From positions 2,364,953 to 2,428,952 of the forward strand of contig NZ_GL945017.1 of assembly GCF_000218235.1 (NCBI RefSeq): DNA of 64,000 bases. The letters run 5' to 3'. Position numbers and translations under genes: made by a program. Shown here in pieces: positions 1 to 10,700 of the stretch; within the stretch, counting starts at the first letter, position 1; each line of letters starts with the position of its first letter. This DNA is from Hallella multisaccharivorax DSM 17128. GTDB taxonomy: Bacteria > Bacteroidota > Bacteroidia > Bacteroidales > Bacteroidaceae. The notes below the pieces were generated by a model. It saw only the letters and a program-made list of their open reading frames with translations. It had not been told where the DNA came from and searched no databases.

Positions 1-2
1 TA

Positions 3-263
3 GAAGAACTCAAAGATTATATATGTCGCAAGTCCCCCAACTTAACATGCTATGCGTTGCGCCATGAATTGAAACTCCGAATTTCAAGTAACCGCGTAGA
101 GAAAGCTAATGACTTAGTCGTGGCAATGCGCCAAAAGCACAACGGCATGGCATGGTCAGAAAAAGGGAGCAGTGCACTTGCCGTAATTACCGCGTCAATG
201 ATTAACGGAGAAATCGAAGAATGGATCACAAAACAGAAAATCAGCTATCGCATGGTTGGATGA
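3..263 (+). CDS. C-terminal part of a probable transposase (runs off left edge)
   Basis: The reading frame is open from the window edge to TGA at 261-263, giving about 86 residues without a true start. The readable part is basic and contains the blocks NRVEKANDLVVA and RQKHNGMAWSEKGS. I associate this with the C-termini of transposase-like proteins in Bacteroides and Prevotella, but I cannot name the IS family. It ends 29 bp before the first CRISPR repeat, so a third mobile element may sit in or against the distal end of the array. It could also be a non-transposase protein with a similar tail. The upstream part lies outside the window, so I cannot tell whether the gene is whole. Confidence 0.45.
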   Translation, partial: EELKDYICRKSPNLTCYALRHELKLRISSNRVEKANDLVVAMRQKHNGMAWSEKGSSALAVITASMINGEIEEWITKQKISYRMVG

Positions 264-400
264 TGGGATTTTCAACCGTACAGCTCGGAAAAGTTTCAAT
301 TCCATAAAGGTGCGATTAAAACGACGTGTGTGCCCTGTATGAGCACGACTACGCGAGTTTCAATTCCATAAAGGTGCGATTAAAACCTCCGTAAGCTTAA

Positions 401-2526
401 CCCAACTTGCAGCCTATAGGCGTCTAACTCTCTGATTTTCAAGTATCGATTTTTTTGACTTCAGAAAAATGTACCACACAAATTTTTCGCCTTCGTTTTA
501 ACGGCGGAGAGGTCAACTCGAGCTTCTTGTATAGATCAGAGAGCAGCTGCTCAGGCTCTGTACATTGCCGTACTTCTACCTCATTACCGTCAATCCGCTT
601 AGCGATAGTGCTTACTACAATTTGTGTACTGGCAATTCTCTTTACCTCCTGCCATGACATCTTGCATCCCTTCCGTCGCAACTGATATTGCGTAGTTGAT
701 ACCACCCAGTAAGCAAGTACGGCCAGATTGAAATGGGCCTTGATGGCTTCATCGCTCTGATGATAGATAGGACGGATGTCCAAATCGGTCTTCAAGGTTT
801 CAAAGACAGCTTCGACCCTTCTAATGACATTATAAAACTCCCAGATCTGCTGTTCACTATACCCCTTGAGGCTGGTTTGTACCAAGTACTTACCCTCACC
901 ACTGCTACGAAGAGATACTTTCTCCGGATTACGGGTCCAAGTCATATCTGTCACAACATCCTTGTCGTCATAGGTAAAGGTGATATCATAATCCTTCTGT
1001 ACAGATGAACAGCGTTCCTTCAATCTGCCAAGGCGCTCATTGACCTTGTCACGTTTCTTCGTTCCACCTTTAGTCATGATACCTTTCTGGATGGCCTTCA
1101 GGCCATCCTCAAAACGACATGCAGCTTTGTCATGCATACTCTTTTCCTTGAGAGTCTTGGCATGGCTGTCAACGAGCAACAACGTATCATTGAGATTCTC
1201 GATCTCGGCGAACTGGATCTCTATACTCTGGTGTTTGACATCCTCTACAGTAACTGTATGGTCACCAATGATCTTATAGTCATCAGTTGAACCACCACGA
1301 CGCACGGTTATATAGTCATAACCGTTCTCGCGGAGCCACTTCAGGTTATCCTCAATTGATATGCCCGCATCCATGACTACGATTTTCTTCTTTCCATCTG
1401 AAGAAGGAGGATTCAATGACTTCATCATATCTTGCATTGTCGCACAGTCGGCAGTATTGCCAGAGAAGATCATGGTACGAACCAGAAAGCCATCCTTGTT
1501 GACAACTGCTCCAAGAACGACTATCGGACAATCGGTCCTCTTCTCCTTGCTACGGCTGAACTGACGGAGCTTAGATATCTTCGTAGACTCCATGTATGCG
1601 TTGGTCAAGTCAAAAAGATATACAGTGTCTTCGAGTTCGAACATGCAGCATACACGATCATGGAGGTAGTCTTCAATGTCGTCGTGAAGAGAATAAAGGT
1701 CGAGAGAACTTCTGTAGAGCTTGTCCTTGGTAATCTCTTTCGGCTCTATGCCAAAGAACTCACAAAGAGCAGAGTTGTCACGAAGAAGTCTGACTGTTTT
1801 ATGCTCAGAAAAAGGATAGATAGCGCGTGCGGCAATCTGTATCATCGCAAGGTCGATCTTGCTCTTACTCCATCCTTTGGAAGACAGAAAGCTTCTCAGT
1901 TTCAGACGCCTCAGGGCTTCGAGGCAAACAAACTCAGCTCCTGCCTGACGGGGCCGGACATTCTTCAAGGACTCTTCGACAAGAGCTGCAGCTTGCTGCC
2001 GCCGGTTCTTCTCCTCAATCTTCTTTGCATCACCCAGCAAGCCCTTTTCGGCAAGCTGACCGTAAACCTCTCTGGCCTTACAGGTGACTGGAGTCTCATT
2101 GAGATGGAGAGAAGGACCATTGACTACCATGTCATTAAGGACATGACACATGGCATAGCGATCTTTCCAGGACGGAAGATCGTCAAGATCAAGCGGTATG
2201 AGATAATGCTGGCGAATCTTACCGTCACAATCACGGTAAGACTCGTACAGCCTCGGGTAAACGAAGGAATGCTTCTTCCCGTCGGTACCGACTTTTGTTC
2301 TTGTTTGGACCTTGATATACATCGGTGCAAAGTTAGGTAAAATCTTGGCACCATGCAACACCCGATGTACCACACATTTTAGGGGGGTAACGAATCGCTT
2401 AATATTTTTTACGAGGGAAACAGTCCAAAAGAGCGGAAAATCGGGCAAATATCGGTCAAAATAGTGATTTTGTTGACAAAGTTTAAGAGTCTTGCCGGAC
2501 ATATGGGCTAAAAGCTGCAAGTTGGG
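401..2526 (-). mobile_element. IS1634-like insertion sequence inside a CRISPR spacer
   Basis: The element is bounded by perfect inverted repeats: CCCAACTTGCAGC starts at 401 and GCTGCAAGTTGGG ends at 2526. Each is flanked by TTAA (397-400 and 2527-2530), which I read as a 4-bp target duplication. Because TTAA is palindromic, part of it could belong to the ends. Removing the element and one TTAA joins 387-400 to 2531-2551 as a 35-nt spacer, exactly the normal length here. It carries one transposase gene on the minus strand and looks intact, so the insertion may be recent. Confidence 0.85.
439..2322 (-). CDS. IS1634-family DDE transposase
   Basis: This 627-residue protein catalyses cut-and-paste movement of the surrounding element. 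Family hallmarks are VVMDAGISIEDNLKWLRENG in the middle, carrying a catalytic Asp, and the C-terminal block RVEAVFETLKTDLDIRP carrying the expected Glu. The frame is open further upstream to an ATG at 2520. I chose the ATG at 2322 because the sequence just upstream, read on the minus strand, is TAACTTTGCACCG, a Bacteroidota -7 box ending about 5 nt before this start. The extra N-terminal residues have no family look and would extend into the inverted repeat. The length is normal for the family and no frameshift is visible. The mRNA would be leaderless or nearly so. Confidence 0.88.
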   Translation of the reverse strand: MYIKVQTRTKVGTDGKKHSFVYPRLYESYRDCDGKIRQHYLIPLDLDDLPSWKDRYAMCHVLNDMVVNGPSLHLNETPVTCKAREVYGQLAEKGLLGDAKKIEEKNRRQQAAALVEESLKNVRPRQAGAEFVCLEALRRLKLRSFLSSKGWSKSKIDLAMIQIAARAIYPFSEHKTVRLLRDNSALCEFFGIEPKEITKDKLYRSSLDLYSLHDDIEDYLHDRVCCMFELEDTVYLFDLTNAYMESTKISKLRQFSRSKEKRTDCPIVVLGAVVNKDGFLVRTMIFSGNTADCATMQDMMKSLNPPSSDGKKKIVVMDAGISIEDNLKWLRENGYDYITVRRGGSTDDYKIIGDHTVTVEDVKHQSIEIQFAEIENLNDTLLLVDSHAKTLKEKSMHDKAACRFEDGLKAIQKGIMTKGGTKKRDKVNERLGRLKERCSSVQKDYDITFTYDDKDVVTDMTWTRNPEKVSLRSSGEGKYLVQTSLKGYSEQQIWEFYNVIRRVEAVFETLKTDLDIRPIYHQSDEAIKAHFNLAVLAYWVVSTTQYQLRRKGCKMSWQEVKRIASTQIVVSTIAKRIDGNEVEVRQCTEPEQLLSDLYKKLELTSPPLKRRRKICVVHFSEVKKIDT

Positions 2527-3320
2527 TTAAAGAACTCACGAAGCGTAGCAAGTTTCAATTCCATAAAGGTGCGATTAAAACATGTATGCGGTTGGCATCA
2601 CGTATCAGCGACTTAGTTTCAATTCCATAAAGGTGCGATTAAAACGAAAATCCTCATTACTTGATTGAGTAGTCGGGCTGTTTCAATTCCATAAAGGTGC
2701 GATTAAAACCGGTAAGCCTCCTTTGTACCACGATGCTACCTCTGTTTCAATTCCATAAAGGTGCGATTAAAACTCCACATCGACCTCGCTCTATGCTTAC
2801 CTCTATGTAGTTTCAATTCCATAAAGGTGCGATTAAAACACAAGCAAATGGTTGTTTTGCTTGAATTTGGTTGTAGTTTCAATTCCATAAAGGTGCGATT
2901 AAAACCCCGTGTCGGCTGTATCGATGTAGCACTTCTTCAGTTTCAATTCCATAAAGGTGCGATTAAAACTTTCAGTCAGTGGGCAACTCACTTGCCTGTT
3001 GTGGTTTCAATTCCATAAAGGTGCGATTAAAACAAACTCATACCCCGTATATTGTGATAATTTGATGGGTTTCAATTCCATAAAGGTGCGATTAAAACAA
3101 CGCCTCCTTTTGTTTCGGGGTGCGGGTGTCCTGTTTCAATTCCATAAAGGTGCGATTAAAACCTGAATGTCTTGATGTCGGTACCGTTCAGCTTCTCAGT
3201 TTCAATTCCATAAAGGTGCGATTAAAACCAGCTTTGTCTGAGCCTCTGCTGCCGAGTTAGCCTGTTTTTTCTTGTCTGTCTGTGTGATGAATGCAATGAG
3301 AAAGCATTACCTTTGCACTC

Positions 3321-3761
3321 ATGGGAAAGAAGACTTCTACATTCGACTATAAGACTCTGGCTAGCTTTCTGCTTCCAGATGGTATCTTGGATTTCTTTGA
3401 CGTGACAGACGTCAGCGAAGAGCATACAGGTAAATATGCAGAGACCGGAGCAGAGAAGATCAAGCTCCACATCTATCTTGATGAGCGAGATACACGCTCT
3501 GATGAGTGGCATGACCTTAAGCCTAACGGATTCACAGAGAGCCGTGAAGTGACAGACTTCCCTGTACGTGACCGCAAGGTCATCCTGCATGTGCGACGTC
3601 GCCGATGGATAGACAGTGAAGGCCATAATGTAGTTCTTAATCGCTATGATTTAGTTGCCAACGGCACCAGCTACTCGAAGGAGTTCGCTGATGTCTTAAA
3701 AAAAATATTTGGATACGTACCCGGTCACGGCACGTTCCGTGGCGCAGATCTACAAGATTGA
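3321..3761 (+). CDS. ISAon1-family transposase, N-terminal region protein
   Basis: This 146-residue first frame has the basic block VRDRKVILHVRRRRW, typical of the N-terminal protein of ISAon1-type elements, and presumably recognises the element ends. The start is ATG at 3321. Upstream, TACCTTTGCACTC is a good -7 promoter box whose start point would be at or just before the ATG, so the message is probably leaderless. Its last 53 nt overlap the next frame. The overlap contains a run of eight A (3698-3705), where ribosome or polymerase slippage could join the two frames. Read alone it stops at 3759-3761. Confidence 0.8.
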   Translation: MGKKTSTFDYKTLASFLLPDGILDFFDVTDVSEEHTGKYAETGAEKIKLHIYLDERDTRSDEWHDLKPNGFTESREVTDFPVRDRKVILHVRRRRWIDSEGHNVVLNRYDLVANGTSYSKEFADVLKKIFGYVPGHGTFRGADLQD

Positions 3762-4785
3762 CGGTCGCCAACTTGAACGGGCGTATAAGGACTGTCTGAG
3801 CGGCTTCAAAGACTGGGATCAGGTTGACCACGCAGCTGAGTGGGTGTTGCTTCCTGAGAACATGGGAGATTGCCTGAGTATCGATGAGACTCTGCTTCAT
3901 GAAGACCTCAGAACGTTTGAATCCAACAAGGCAGGACACGGTAAGCACGGTACTCTTGTTGCCTCTGTGAGCGGAACTAAGGCGTCTGATGTCATCAAGG
4001 TCCTGATGCAGATACCTGAAGAGAAACGTCTTGCTGTAAAAGAGGTTACGATGGACTTCTCAGACAGCATGTATACCATAGCCACCAAAGCGTTCCCTAA
4101 CGCAGAGATTGTCGTAGACTGCTTCCACATCATCAAGCGCTGTACAGATGCCGTAGAGGAGGTCCGTCTGAGAGAGAAGCGCGAAGCCATAAAGGAGCAG
4201 AACAAACAGAAGACTGAACACAGAAAAAAACTCGAGAAGCGTGCCAAACGCCGCAAGTACTACAGGAAGAACCATCCGAAGAACTACAAGGGCAAGAAGC
4301 GTGGCCGTAAGCCGATGCGACTTAATCAGCGGTTCAAGCCCGAAGAACTGTCCAACGGTGATACTCATGTAGAACTGCTTACGAGGAGCCGGTACCTACT
4401 TATGCAAAGCGGTGACAAATGGGGCGAGAAGCAAAGGGAAAGAGCCAACCTGCTGTTCGACATGCATCCGAAGATAAAGGAAGCATACGGACATGTGTGC
4501 AGTCTTAGAGCTATCTTCAGAGATAAGAGCCTTAACAAGGAGACTGCAAGAGTGAAACTGCATGAGTGGTATCAGCGTGTAGCTAACTCCAACCTGCGTG
4601 AGATCAAAGTAGCCAGGGATGCTATCAAGTACAGAGAGGAGGAAGTTCTTAACTACTTTAACAACAGATCGACCAATGCTTCTGCAGAGTCCCTCAACTC
4701 AAAGACGAAGGGCTTCAGAGCACAAGTCAGAGGTATACAAGACCTTCCTTTCTTCATGTACAGAGTTGCAACGATCTTCGGATAA
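3709..4785 (+). CDS. ISAon1-family transposase, catalytic protein
   Basis: This second frame of the element is about 358 residues. It contains the DDE-type core of ISL3-like transposases: VTMDFSDSM and IVVDCFHIIKRC supply acidic residues, and STNASAESLNSKTKGFRAQ near the C-terminus supplies the Glu region. The middle is very rich in Lys and Arg. The first usable codon is TTG at 3709 and the frame opens only after a TAA at 3697-3699. Relative to the first frame it is +1, so production as a fusion needs slippage on the A8 tract. Independent weak initiation is the alternative. The stop is at 4783-4785, 37 bp before the element end. Confidence 0.82.
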   Translation: MDTYPVTARSVAQIYKIDGRQLERAYKDCLSGFKDWDQVDHAAEWVLLPENMGDCLSIDETLLHEDLRTFESNKAGHGKHGTLVASVSGTKASDVIKVLMQIPEEKRLAVKEVTMDFSDSMYTIATKAFPNAEIVVDCFHIIKRCTDAVEEVRLREKREAIKEQNKQKTEHRKKLEKRAKRRKYYRKNHPKNYKGKKRGRKPMRLNQRFKPEELSNGDTHVELLTRSRYLLMQSGDKWGEKQRERANLLFDMHPKIKEAYGHVCSLRAIFRDKSLNKETARVKLHEWYQRVANSNLREIKVARDAIKYREEEVLNYFNNRSTNASAESLNSKTKGFRAQVRGIQDLPFFMYRVATIFG

Positions 4786-7700
4786 TAAAGTTAATCTATC
4801 CACGGACTATTGGTACTGAGCCATTAAAACCCATGAAAGAGTGCCTTGGCATTCTCTTCCTGTTCCGTTTCAATTCCATAAAGGTGCGATTAAAACAAAC
4901 TCGTTAATGTATAAATTATCAATCATATCAAGTTTCAATTCCATAAAGGTGCGATTAAAACTTTGTTGTTTATCTATGTAATCACCCCTCACCCTTGTTT
5001 CAATTCCATAAAGGTGCGATTAAAACCCTTACTGCTCTTGCGTAAAGGCGCTTCTCTCAACAGTTTCAATTCCATAAAGGTGCGATTAAAACGTTACAGC
5101 TATTCTTTTTGATACCTGTATGGGCTCGTTTCAATTCCATAAAGGTGCGATTAAAACCATTTCTCCACTTCCAAGCGTCTTTGTGATATTGATGTTTCAA
5201 TTCCATAAAGGTGCGATTAAAACAGTGCTGGATTGCGTTCTGAGGAGCTTGAGAGCTAGTTTCAATTCCATAAAGGTGCGATTAAAACCGAGTAATTTCA
5301 AGTATTTCGCTGTCGGTGAGTAGTTTCAATTCCATAAAGGTGCGATTAAAACCAACCTAACAGGCTCAAAACCTAAACTATCAAACTCGTTTCAATTCCA
5401 TAAAGGTGCGATTAAAACAGAGAAGTGAAAAACACAAATTTAAAAGTAGCATGTTTCAATTCCATAAAGGTGCGATTAAAACTTTGCCTACGCGCCGATA
5501 TCCTGCCGCATGACTACGTTTCAATTCCATAAAGGTGCGATTAAAACGGCTGCGGGCGCTTCGCCGCCGCCTCCGCTCCGCCGTTGTTTCAATTCCATAA
5601 AGGTGCGATTAAAACTGAGCCTTTCTTCATCCTTCCGTGAGGCTGCGCTTCAGTTTCAATTCCATAAAGGTGCGATTAAAACCATGCTGGGGATAGAGGA
5701 CATGGGGCGTGAGCCAAGTTTCAATTCCATAAAGGTGCGATTAAAACATAACAGTAGAATATTGATAGTATCATAATAATAGTTTCAATTCCATAAAGGT
5801 GCGATTAAAACTTATTTTTGCGAATAAGAAAAATGATTATCACAAGAGTTTCAATTCCATAAAGGTGCGATTAAAACAAAGGTATGCCGTCCTTATCTAC
5901 CTCTTCCTTCCTGTTTCAATTCCATAAAGGTGCGATTAAAACTTCTGAACAGTTTGTCACTGTGAAGCATAAACAGGTTTCAATTCCATAAAGGTGCGAT
6001 TAAAACCTGATAGCAGCCGAGCAGCTGGGGCGCAAATGTCGCAGTTTCAATTCCATAAAGGTGCGATTAAAACACATGTCAGGATACAGCCAAAGAGTAT
6101 CTAAAGTGTTTCAATTCCATAAAGGTGCGATTAAAACATAAAGGTCCGACAGCTTCACGTAGTTGAAACCCTGTTTCAATTCCATAAAGATGCGATTAAA
6201 ACTGGTCCAAGTTTAATCCGGACGATGATCTTTGTTTCGCGTTTCAATTCCATAAAGGTGCGATTAAAACAGCCGTTGTATTCCTCGCCCTCTTCGAGCA
6301 TGGGAGTTTCAATTCCATAAAGGTGCGATTAAAACTGAATAAAATTAAAAATTCGACACTTTTAATTTTGTTTCAATTCCATAAAGGTGCGATTAAAACA
6401 GGTGGCTTCACTGGCAGTGTATGACCTTCTTTTGTTTCAATTCCATAAAGGTGCGATTAAAACAGAAGAAGGCAGAGCTGATGAAGAAGCGTGACACACT
6501 CGTTTCAATTCCATAAAGGTGCGATTAAAACTCGACGATTGCGGGCTTATGCTTAATACAGTGTATGTTTCAATTCCATAAAGGTGCGATTAAAACAGAC
6601 ACCGCATTGTCTTTGTTCTTTGACCAGATTCGTTTCAATTCCATAAAGGTGCGATTAAAACTGTAGAAGATATCCTGCTTGTATTCCTGCTTGTCCGTTT
6701 CAATTCCATAAAGGTGCGATTAAAACAAAATGACATATTGCATGTAATTACAACTCCTTAGTTTCAATTCCATAAAGGTGCGATTAAAACCCGTTGCAAA
6801 GAACTTGCTTATCTCGGTCTCAATGTTTCAATTCCATAAAGGTGCGATTAAAACACTCCGCCCCCGTTGGCGCTCGCCTACGGCTTCGGTTTCAATTCCA
6901 TAAAGGTGCGATTAAAACGGTTCTATGCATCGGCGAACAAAATCGTTATTCCGTTTCAATTCCATAAAGGTGCGATTAAAACGTTGATTCCGTCCGTGCA
7001 ATATGCCTCCTTTAAAGTTTCAATTCCATAAAGGTGCGATTAAAACAGGATCTGCGGGGGGGTAGACGGGGTTTTTTAGAGTTTCAATTCCATAAAGGTG
7101 CGATTAAAACTATCGATATACGCATATATCGAGGTTCCTGCGCATGAGTTTCAATTCCATAAAGGTGCGATTAAAACCCTTTCATGGCTGCCGCGTGCGC
7201 GTTTCGTGCAATAGTTTCAATTCCATAAAGGTGCGATTAAAACCACCGCCGCGCTCTCCCCTACGCGCCGATATCCTGGTTTCAATTCCATAAAGGTGCG
7301 ATTAAAACAAGCTCAAGGCACCGATACCCCGAAGTGATTTTCATGTTTCAATTCCATAAAGGTGCGATTAAAACAAACACCGCCTTACCCCAGATGGTGA
7401 GATTTGTCGTTTCAATTCCATAAAGGTGCGATTAAAACGACGCTGAAAAACACTCCAGACAAATACCTCGGCGGTTTCAATTCCATAAAGGTGCGATTAA
7501 AACAAACTCGTGCAGGGCGGGGCTGAGGCCAGGAAGAGTGTTTCAATTCCATAAAGGTGCGATTAAAACTGTTGCAGTCTTCGAACTCCTTCCGTATTGC
7601 CTCAGTTTCAATTCCATAAAGGTGCGATTAAAATGCTCTTGCCGTTCTTCTTCTGCCCCGTGATGGCCGTTTCAATTCCATAAAGGTGCGATTAAAACTG

Positions 7701-10700
7701 GCTTCTGCCACGCCCGCCTTCACCTCCCGTACGAGTTTCAATTCCATAAAGGTGCGATTAAAACTTAATACCTTTTACACGATCATCAGCAGTACGAGGT
7801 TTCAATTCCATAAAGGTGCGATTAAAACATGATGATGACGATGATGGTCACCGGATAAATTTGTTTCAATTCCATAAAGGTGCGATTAAAACAGGCACGC
7901 GACCTCTTCGTCTTCCAGATGCACACGTTTCAATTCCATAGAGGTGCGATTAAAACGCTCTTGCCGTTCTTCTTCTGCCCCGTGATGGCCGTTTCAATTC
8001 CATAAAGGTGCGATTAAAACGCTGGATGACGACATCAGCTCCCTCAACAACAGCAGTTTCAATTCCATAAAGGTGCGATTAAAACACATCATGAAGTCAC
8101 CCCTGTCGTGCTTCATGATGGTTTCAATTCCATAAAGGTGCGATTAAAACGTAGAGCCCGAAGTGTGGAGGATGGTACTTGAAAGTTTCAATTCCATAAA
8201 GGTGCGATTAAAACAGATATATGCCGCAAGTACTTGACAAGCTCACACGTAGTTTCAATTCCATAAAGGTGCGATTAAAACATGATAATGAATCAGCTTT
8301 ATTTATTCATCAGTAGTTTCAATTCCATAAAGGTGCGATTAAAACTTGCAAGTGCATCGATATGCTCGCCGGGCTCCGTAGTTTCAATTCCATAAAGGTG
8401 CGATTAAAACTCCGTCATAACCAGGATGTCACGATCGTCAAGATGTTTCAATTCCATAAAGGTGCGATTAAAACACGGCATGGATGAGGGCGAAGGAAAG
8501 AAGCTACGACGTTTCAATTCCATAAAGGTGCGATTAAAACATTATGATAGACCAGAAGGTCTTCGACCATCCTTCGTTTCAATTCCATAAAGGTGCGATT
8601 AAAACCGCCTTCAGGCAAGAAGCCGCAGAGGTATATCAAGTTTCAATTCCATAAAGGTGCGATTAAAACTCGCAGTATGCTTCTACTGTTTTATCGTCTC
8701 ATCTGTTTCAATTCCATAAAGGTGCGATTAAAACATGCTGAATATCAGGAAAAAATGTCAAAATCTATGTTTCAATTCCATAAAGGTGCGATTAAAACCA
8801 CAATTTTTTGGGGGGTGACATTGACTTAACGGCCGTTTCAATTCCATAAAGGTGCGATTAAAACCTGACGAAAGCCATCAACGGCGGGACGAACGGGAGT
8901 TTCAATTCCATAAAGGTGCGATTAAAACAAAGCAACACGATCCAGTAATGCGTACGCCTGTAGTTTCAATTCCATAAAGGTGCGATTAAAACTCAAATAC
9001 TTCTATCAGAATTTCACGGACTATCTGCGTTTCAATTCCATAAAGGTGCGATTAAAACTCCACGTGCCGTCTTCATGCTTTACAATTGAATCTTGTTTCA
9101 ATTCCATAAAGGTGCGATTAAAACCTACGAGCCGAGACTGGACTCGATAAGCGTGTACAACGTTTCAATTCCATAAAGGTGCGATTAAAACAGATTAGAG
9201 GTATTAAAGGACAGTCGGATGCACAAGTTTCAATTCCATAAAGGTGCGATTAAAACCCTTCTCAAAGGTGTCATCTTTATGTCATCTCGCAGTTTCAATT
9301 CCATAAAGGTGCGATTAAAACGATTAGAGGTATTAAAGGACAGTCGGATGCGCAAGTTTCAATTCCATAAAGGTGCGATTAAAACGCTGCTGGCCTGAAT
9401 CCGAATTTGGTATATGCGAAGTTTCAATTCCATAAAGGTGCGATTAAAACTCTCAGATTCATGATGCTTATTTGAATGCTGATAGTGTTTCAATTCCATA
9501 AAGGTGCGATTAAAACCTGGTATCTCTCAGTATGCTTCTTCTGTTTTGAGGTTTCAATTCCATAAAGGTGCGATTAAAACTAAAAGTGATTATAAATCTC
9601 AGATTTCTGCGCATTTGTTTCAATTCCATAAAGGTGCGATTAAAACTTGCGTTTATGATGATGCTTCTCAGATTGTCTGTAGGTTTCAATTCCATAAAGG
9701 TGCGATTAAAACAGATTAAAGGTATAAAAGGACAGTCGGACGCGCAGGTTTCAATTCCATAAAGGTGCGATTAAAACAAGGTATGCCGTCCTTATCTACC
9801 TCTTCTTTTTTGTTTCAATTCCATAAAGGTGCGATTAAAACTGTCAATGCCCTTATTTACATAGTCAATGAAGTTATGTTTCAATTCCATAAAGGTGCGA
9901 TTAAAACGCAAGATAGGTTCTACTTCCGCTTCAGGACTTGCTGTTTCAATTCCATAAAGGTGCGATTAAAACATACTAACTTTGCCATCGTTAGACGAAC
10001 ATAACAGGTTTCAATTCCATAAAGGTGCGATTAAAACTTTCTTCCATCTTCGCTTGTGCTGATCCTTCCATGGTTTCAATTCCATAAAGGTGCGATTAAA
10101 ACACAGAGCGGAGCACATCTGAACTTCACCGACCAAAGTTTCAATTCCATAAAGGTGCGATTAAAACTCTCACAGTCTTACCGCAGCGGCTATGACTCAC
10201 CAGTTTCAATTCCATAAAGGTGCGATTAAAACTACCTTCTCCACCTCGAATGACGTCTCCATGACTGTTTCAATTCCATAAAGGTGCGATTAAAACGAAC
10301 GTACGCTTCGTAGTCCTAAATTTTCTTCTTCGTTTCAATTCCATAAAGGTGCGATTAAAACAGACAACGAAACAGAACCGAGAGCACATGATTCAGTGTT
10401 TCAATTCCATAAAGGTGCGATTAAAACGGGTGGGAAACACCTCGCTTAAACTGTCGTTTAGAGTTTCAATTCCATAAAGGTGCGATTAAAACGCCATGTG
10501 CGTGACTTCTGTTGTCACGTTTCCGTGTTTCAATTCCATAAAGGTGCGATTAAAACCATCCGTTCCTCCAGCAATCATACCGTCCATATCTATGTTTCAA
10601 TTCCATAAAGGTGCGATTAAAACCTTCATCATCGCCTGCTGCTGCCTGATGACCTCCGTTTCAATTCCATAAAGGTGCGATTAAAACTCTATACTGGCAA

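Larger units (their letters stand above)
3229..4822 (+). mobile_element. ISAon1-like (ISL3 superfamily) insertion at a repeat-spacer junction
   Basis: The left boundary is placed directly after the complete repeat 3199-3228, and the right boundary before a copy of the last 8 repeat bases, ATTAAAAC (4823-4830). An 8-bp duplication is what ISL3-type elements make. Removing the element and one copy restores repeat 3199-3228 followed by a 36-nt spacer (4831-4866). The right end read inward begins GGCTCAGTACC, like ISL3 termini. The left end, CAGCTTTGTC, matches it only weakly, so the terminal inverted repeats are poor or the left end is diverged. It contains two overlapping transposase frames. 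Confidence 0.8.

Noticed and set aside
1432..2340. 302-residue plus-strand open frame opposite the IS1634 transposase
   Set aside because: It lies fully antisense to a recognised transposase, has no family resemblance and disrupts the element's single-gene plan.
3238..4822. CTGAGCC at 3238-3244 and 4816-4822 as the target duplication of the ISAon1-like element
   Set aside because: It would leave a 60-nt spacer. The 8-bp ATTAAAAC duplication restores a correct repeat and a 36-nt spacer.
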